Source of the DNA: Pseudomonadota bacterium
GTDB lineage: Bacteria; Desulfobacterota; JAPLJL01
Direction of reading: 5' to 3'
NCBI GenBank assembly: GCA_026388615.1
Contig: JAPLJL010000399.1
Span: forward strand, 1 to 6,626
DNA length: 6,626 bases
Shown: positions 5,866 through 6,626 of the stretch, piece after piece
Layout of the letters: each line of letters begins with the position of its first letter
Numbering within the stretch: the first letter of the stretch is position 1
Notes under the pieces: model-generated
What the model saw: the letters and a program-made list of their open reading frames with translations, nothing else
What the model was told of the DNA's origin: nothing
The model's database searches: none
Made by a program: the position numbers and the translations under genes

Positions 5866-6626
5866 GTGCAGGGAAAAGTCACTGATATCCGCAGCCGTCT
5901 GAACAAAGGCAAGATCGCCGTGGTCTGCGCGGGCGGCGGGATCACCGGCGGGGTCTACGAAATCGGTTGTCTCCGGGCCCTGGATGAAATCCTGGTCAAT
6001 AAAAGCGTGGTGGATTTCGACCTGTTCATCGGGATCAGCGCCGGGTCCATGATCGCGTCCGCCCTCTCCTTCGGGGTTACCCCCGACCTGATGTTCAAAA
6101 CCCTGATCGGTTCCTCTGCCCAACTCCCGGGGTTCAGCCGGGGGAATTTCTTCTCCGTCAATTACCCCGAATTCGCCCGGAAATTCCTTTCCGCCCCTTC
6201 GGTGGCGCTCAACATCCTGAAAACCTACTGGAAGAACCGCCGGGACATGCACCTTTTCGACGCCCTGACCTACCTTCAGGAGCTGATCCCCTCCGGCCTG
6301 ATCGACGGGGGTAATATCGCCGAGTACATCCATACCAGTCTGGCCAATAACGGACGGGAGGATTCCTTCCGGAGCCTGGTCAAGGAGCTTTACGTCATCG
6401 CGGTGAATCTCGACACCGGCTCGCGCGCCGTTTTCGGGGAAAGCAACTTCAACGAGGTTCCGATCTCCAAAGCCGTGCAGGCTTCCTGTTCACTCCCCCT
6501 CCTTTTCCGACCCACCCGGATCAACGGCGCCGACTACATTGACGGCGGGGTCTTCAAGACCGTCCACCTGGACGTGGCCGCCCGGCACGGGGCTGACCTG
6601 ATCATCTGCATCAACCCGATCGTCCC
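5866..6626 (+). CDS. Patatin-like phospholipase, 3' end beyond the window
   Basis: The first 253 residues of a patatin-family lipid acyl hydrolase are visible. All landmarks are present: the oxyanion-hole loop GGGITGG (23-29), the nucleophile elbow GISAG with Ser58 (56-60), and the catalytic Asp226 in DGG (226-228). The Ser-Asp dyad is thus complete and the enzyme should cleave acyl esters of phospholipids or related lipids. No signal peptide is seen, so it is likely cytoplasmic or bound to the inner face of the membrane. The frame is open from 5794, but the only plausible start before the motif is GTG 5866 (MQGKVTDIRSRLNKGK), which has no clear ribosome binding site and follows a C8 tract at 5847-5854; translational coupling to phaR 19 bp upstream could explain this. 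Pairing with phaR hints at a role in mobilising storage lipid or PHA, which is inference. Confidence 0.9.
   Translation, partial: MQGKVTDIRSRLNKGKIAVVCAGGGITGGVYEIGCLRALDEILVNKSVVDFDLFIGISAGSMIASALSFGVTPDLMFKTLIGSSAQLPGFSRGNFFSVNYPEFARKFLSAPSVALNILKTYWKNRRDMHLFDALTYLQELIPSGLIDGGNIAEYIHTSLANNGREDSFRSLVKELYVIAVNLDTGSRAVFGESNFNEVPISKAVQASCSLPLLFRPTRINGADYIDGGVFKTVHLDVAARHGADLIICINPIV

Overview
This 6.6 kb window comes from a GC-rich (by eye roughly 58%) bacterial chromosome. The organism is very probably Gram-negative with two membranes: two large genes start with lipoprotein signal peptides, and a PhaR-type regulator is present. A delta-proteobacteria-like lineage (Desulfobacterota, Myxococcota or a related candidate phylum) would fit the Cys-rich and DxDxDG-containing lipoproteins, but no marker here settles the taxon. 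There is no phage, transposase, CRISPR, tRNA or rRNA signal.

Left to right: (1) four tandem 7-bp repeats at 1-28, cut by the window edge. (2) A leftward 836-residue lipoprotein (31-2541) with a degenerate N-terminal half (TPR-like helix pair, EF-hand-like loop) and a C-terminal DUF362 domain. (3) A compact divergent control region (2539-2610) in which a perfect palindrome, ATTATAAT, gives a consensus -10 box on both strands, next to two CTTCAAA direct repeats 11 bp apart. (4) mutM, the DNA glycosylase for 8-oxoguanine (2610-3455). (5) A 595-residue lipoprotein (3500-5287) with a Cys-rich linker, a jelly-roll carbohydrate-binding-like domain and a C-terminal domain resembling clan GH-A glycoside hydrolases. 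(6) A 130-bp AT-richer intergenic region with promoter-like elements and a strong intrinsic terminator placed directly before the next ribosome binding site. (7) phaR (5418-5846), a PHA-type regulator. (8) The 5' part of a patatin-like phospholipase (5866 to the window end), 19 bp behind phaR.

There appear to be three transcription units: the DUF362 lipoprotein (leftward), mutM plus possibly the glycosidase-like lipoprotein (rightward), and phaR-patatin (rightward). The DUF362 lipoprotein and mutM share a promoter region but no obvious pathway. The phaR-patatin pair suggests a link to polyhydroxyalkanoate or lipid storage, although no PHA synthase or phasin lies in the window. I see no clearly new multi-gene system. 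The items most worth a second look are the symmetric divergent promoter, the terminator-over-promoter arrangement before phaR, and the two unusual lipoprotein architectures.
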